Both the position numbers and the translations under genes were made by a program. The notes under the pieces were generated by a model. That model saw only the letters and a program-made list of their open reading frames with translations, was not told where the DNA came from and ran no database searches. A stretch of 6,149 nucleotides of DNA, taken from NCBI GenBank assembly GCA_900553315.1, contig USCW01000101.1:1-6149 (forward strand), written 5' to 3'. Each line of letters opens with the position of its first letter. Positions within the stretch are counted from its first letter, which is position 1. Below are positions 5,716 to 6,149 of this stretch, in pieces. This stretch comes from an uncultured Eubacteriales bacterium. Its GTDB lineage: Bacteria > Bacillota > Clostridia > Christensenellales > Aristaeellaceae.

Positions 5716-6149
5716 TTATCTTCCCAGCACCTGTCCGTCCGTGGAGATGGTCACGACCTGCCAGGGGATGAACTTGCCGCTGTTTTTCAAGGCGGTGGTA
5801 GCGGCGCGTTCCAGACCGCCGCAGCAGGGCACCTCCATGCGCACGATGGTCAGACTGCGGATGCTGTTGCGGCGAAGGATCTCCGTGAGCTTTTCGGTGT
5901 AGTCCACGTCGTCCAGCTTGGGACAGCCGATCAGCGCAATGCGGCCCCGCAGGAAATCCTGATGGAAGCTGCCATAGGCATAGGCGGTGCAGTCCGCCGC
6001 GATCAGCAGATGCGCGTCCTCGAAATAGGGCGCGTTGATCGGGGCCAGCTGAATCTGCACGGGCCATTGCCGAAGCTGAGAGGTCACGGGCGCACCTGCG
6101 TCCACCGTGGCGGGACGCTCCACGCGCTTGGCCTGACTGCCGGGGCAGC
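5716..6149 (-). CDS. 4Fe-4S binding protein, C-terminal part (gene runs off the window)
   Basis: The reading frame is open to the right edge, so only the C-terminal 143 complete codons are seen. The first visible residues are CPGSQAKRVERP, and the GTG at 6121-6123 is internal rather than a start. Other motifs are LRQWPVQIQLAPINAPYFED, LLIAADCTAYAYGSFHQDFL, IALIGCPKLDD and MEVPCCGGLE, ending QVVTISTDGQVLGR then TAA. This matches my recollection of roughly 240-aa anaerobe proteins that carry two 4Fe-4S ferredoxin motifs at the N-terminus followed by this cysteine-bearing domain; the ferredoxin part would lie beyond position 6149. Visible cysteines in CPGS, ADCTAY, GCPK and PCCGG could bind a metal or cluster. 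The partner and reaction are unknown. It is convergent with the Sir2 remnant and ends at the 5660-5702 terminator. Confidence 0.72.
   Translation of the reverse strand, partial: CPGSQAKRVERPATVDAGAPVTSQLRQWPVQIQLAPINAPYFEDAHLLIAADCTAYAYGSFHQDFLRGRIALIGCPKLDDVDYTEKLTEILRRNSIRSLTIVRMEVPCCGGLERAATTALKNSGKFIPWQVVTISTDGQVLGR

Overview
The window looks like chromosomal DNA from a GC-rich gut-type Firmicute, probably in the Oscillospiraceae/Ruminococcaceae. This is an inference from the GC-rich coding sequence, strong AAGGAGG-like ribosome binding sites, a sigma-70 type promoter, and the gene families seen (HxlR regulator, Firmicute-type Sir2, YidC/TagF-type surface genes). No rRNA or marker gene confirms it.

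Left two thirds (74-4625, all on the minus strand): a compact three-gene operon behind one clear promoter (TTTACA, 17 nt, TATAGT; 4597-4625). In transcription order it encodes (1) a 93-aa secreted or membrane-anchored small protein, (2) a 712-aa fusion of a YidC/Oxa1 membrane insertase with a CDP-glycerol glycerophosphotransferase (TagF-like) domain, and (3) a 669-aa fusion of a sugar/choline-type nucleotidyltransferase, a glycerol-3-phosphate cytidylyltransferase-like domain and a phosphoenolpyruvate mutase. Genes 1 and 2 overlap by ATGA; genes 2 and 3 are 9 bp apart. PEP mutase makes the C-P bond of phosphonates, and a nucleotidyltransferase next to it suggests CMP-activation of the phosphonate head group. 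A TagF-like domain uses CDP-alcohol donors. Together they suggest a membrane-coupled system that makes or decorates a phosphonate-containing, teichoic-acid-like surface polymer. That reading is inference; each domain assignment is well supported. The other core phosphonate enzymes (phosphonopyruvate decarboxylase, transaminase) are not in the window. The operon ends at a very strong hairpin (4-68).

Middle (4652-5208): an HxlR-family regulator gene on the minus strand, preceded by a 160-bp imperfect palindrome (5007-5166) bordered by CTAA direct repeats. It has the structure of a miniature inverted-repeat transposable element (MITE) inserted just upstream of the regulator's ribosome binding site.

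Right (5209-6149): a decayed plus-strand Sir2 gene (frameshifts plus an internal deletion that removes the catalytic core), then a GC-rich hairpin terminator. Converging on it is the C-terminal part of a minus-strand iron-sulfur protein gene that runs off the right edge.
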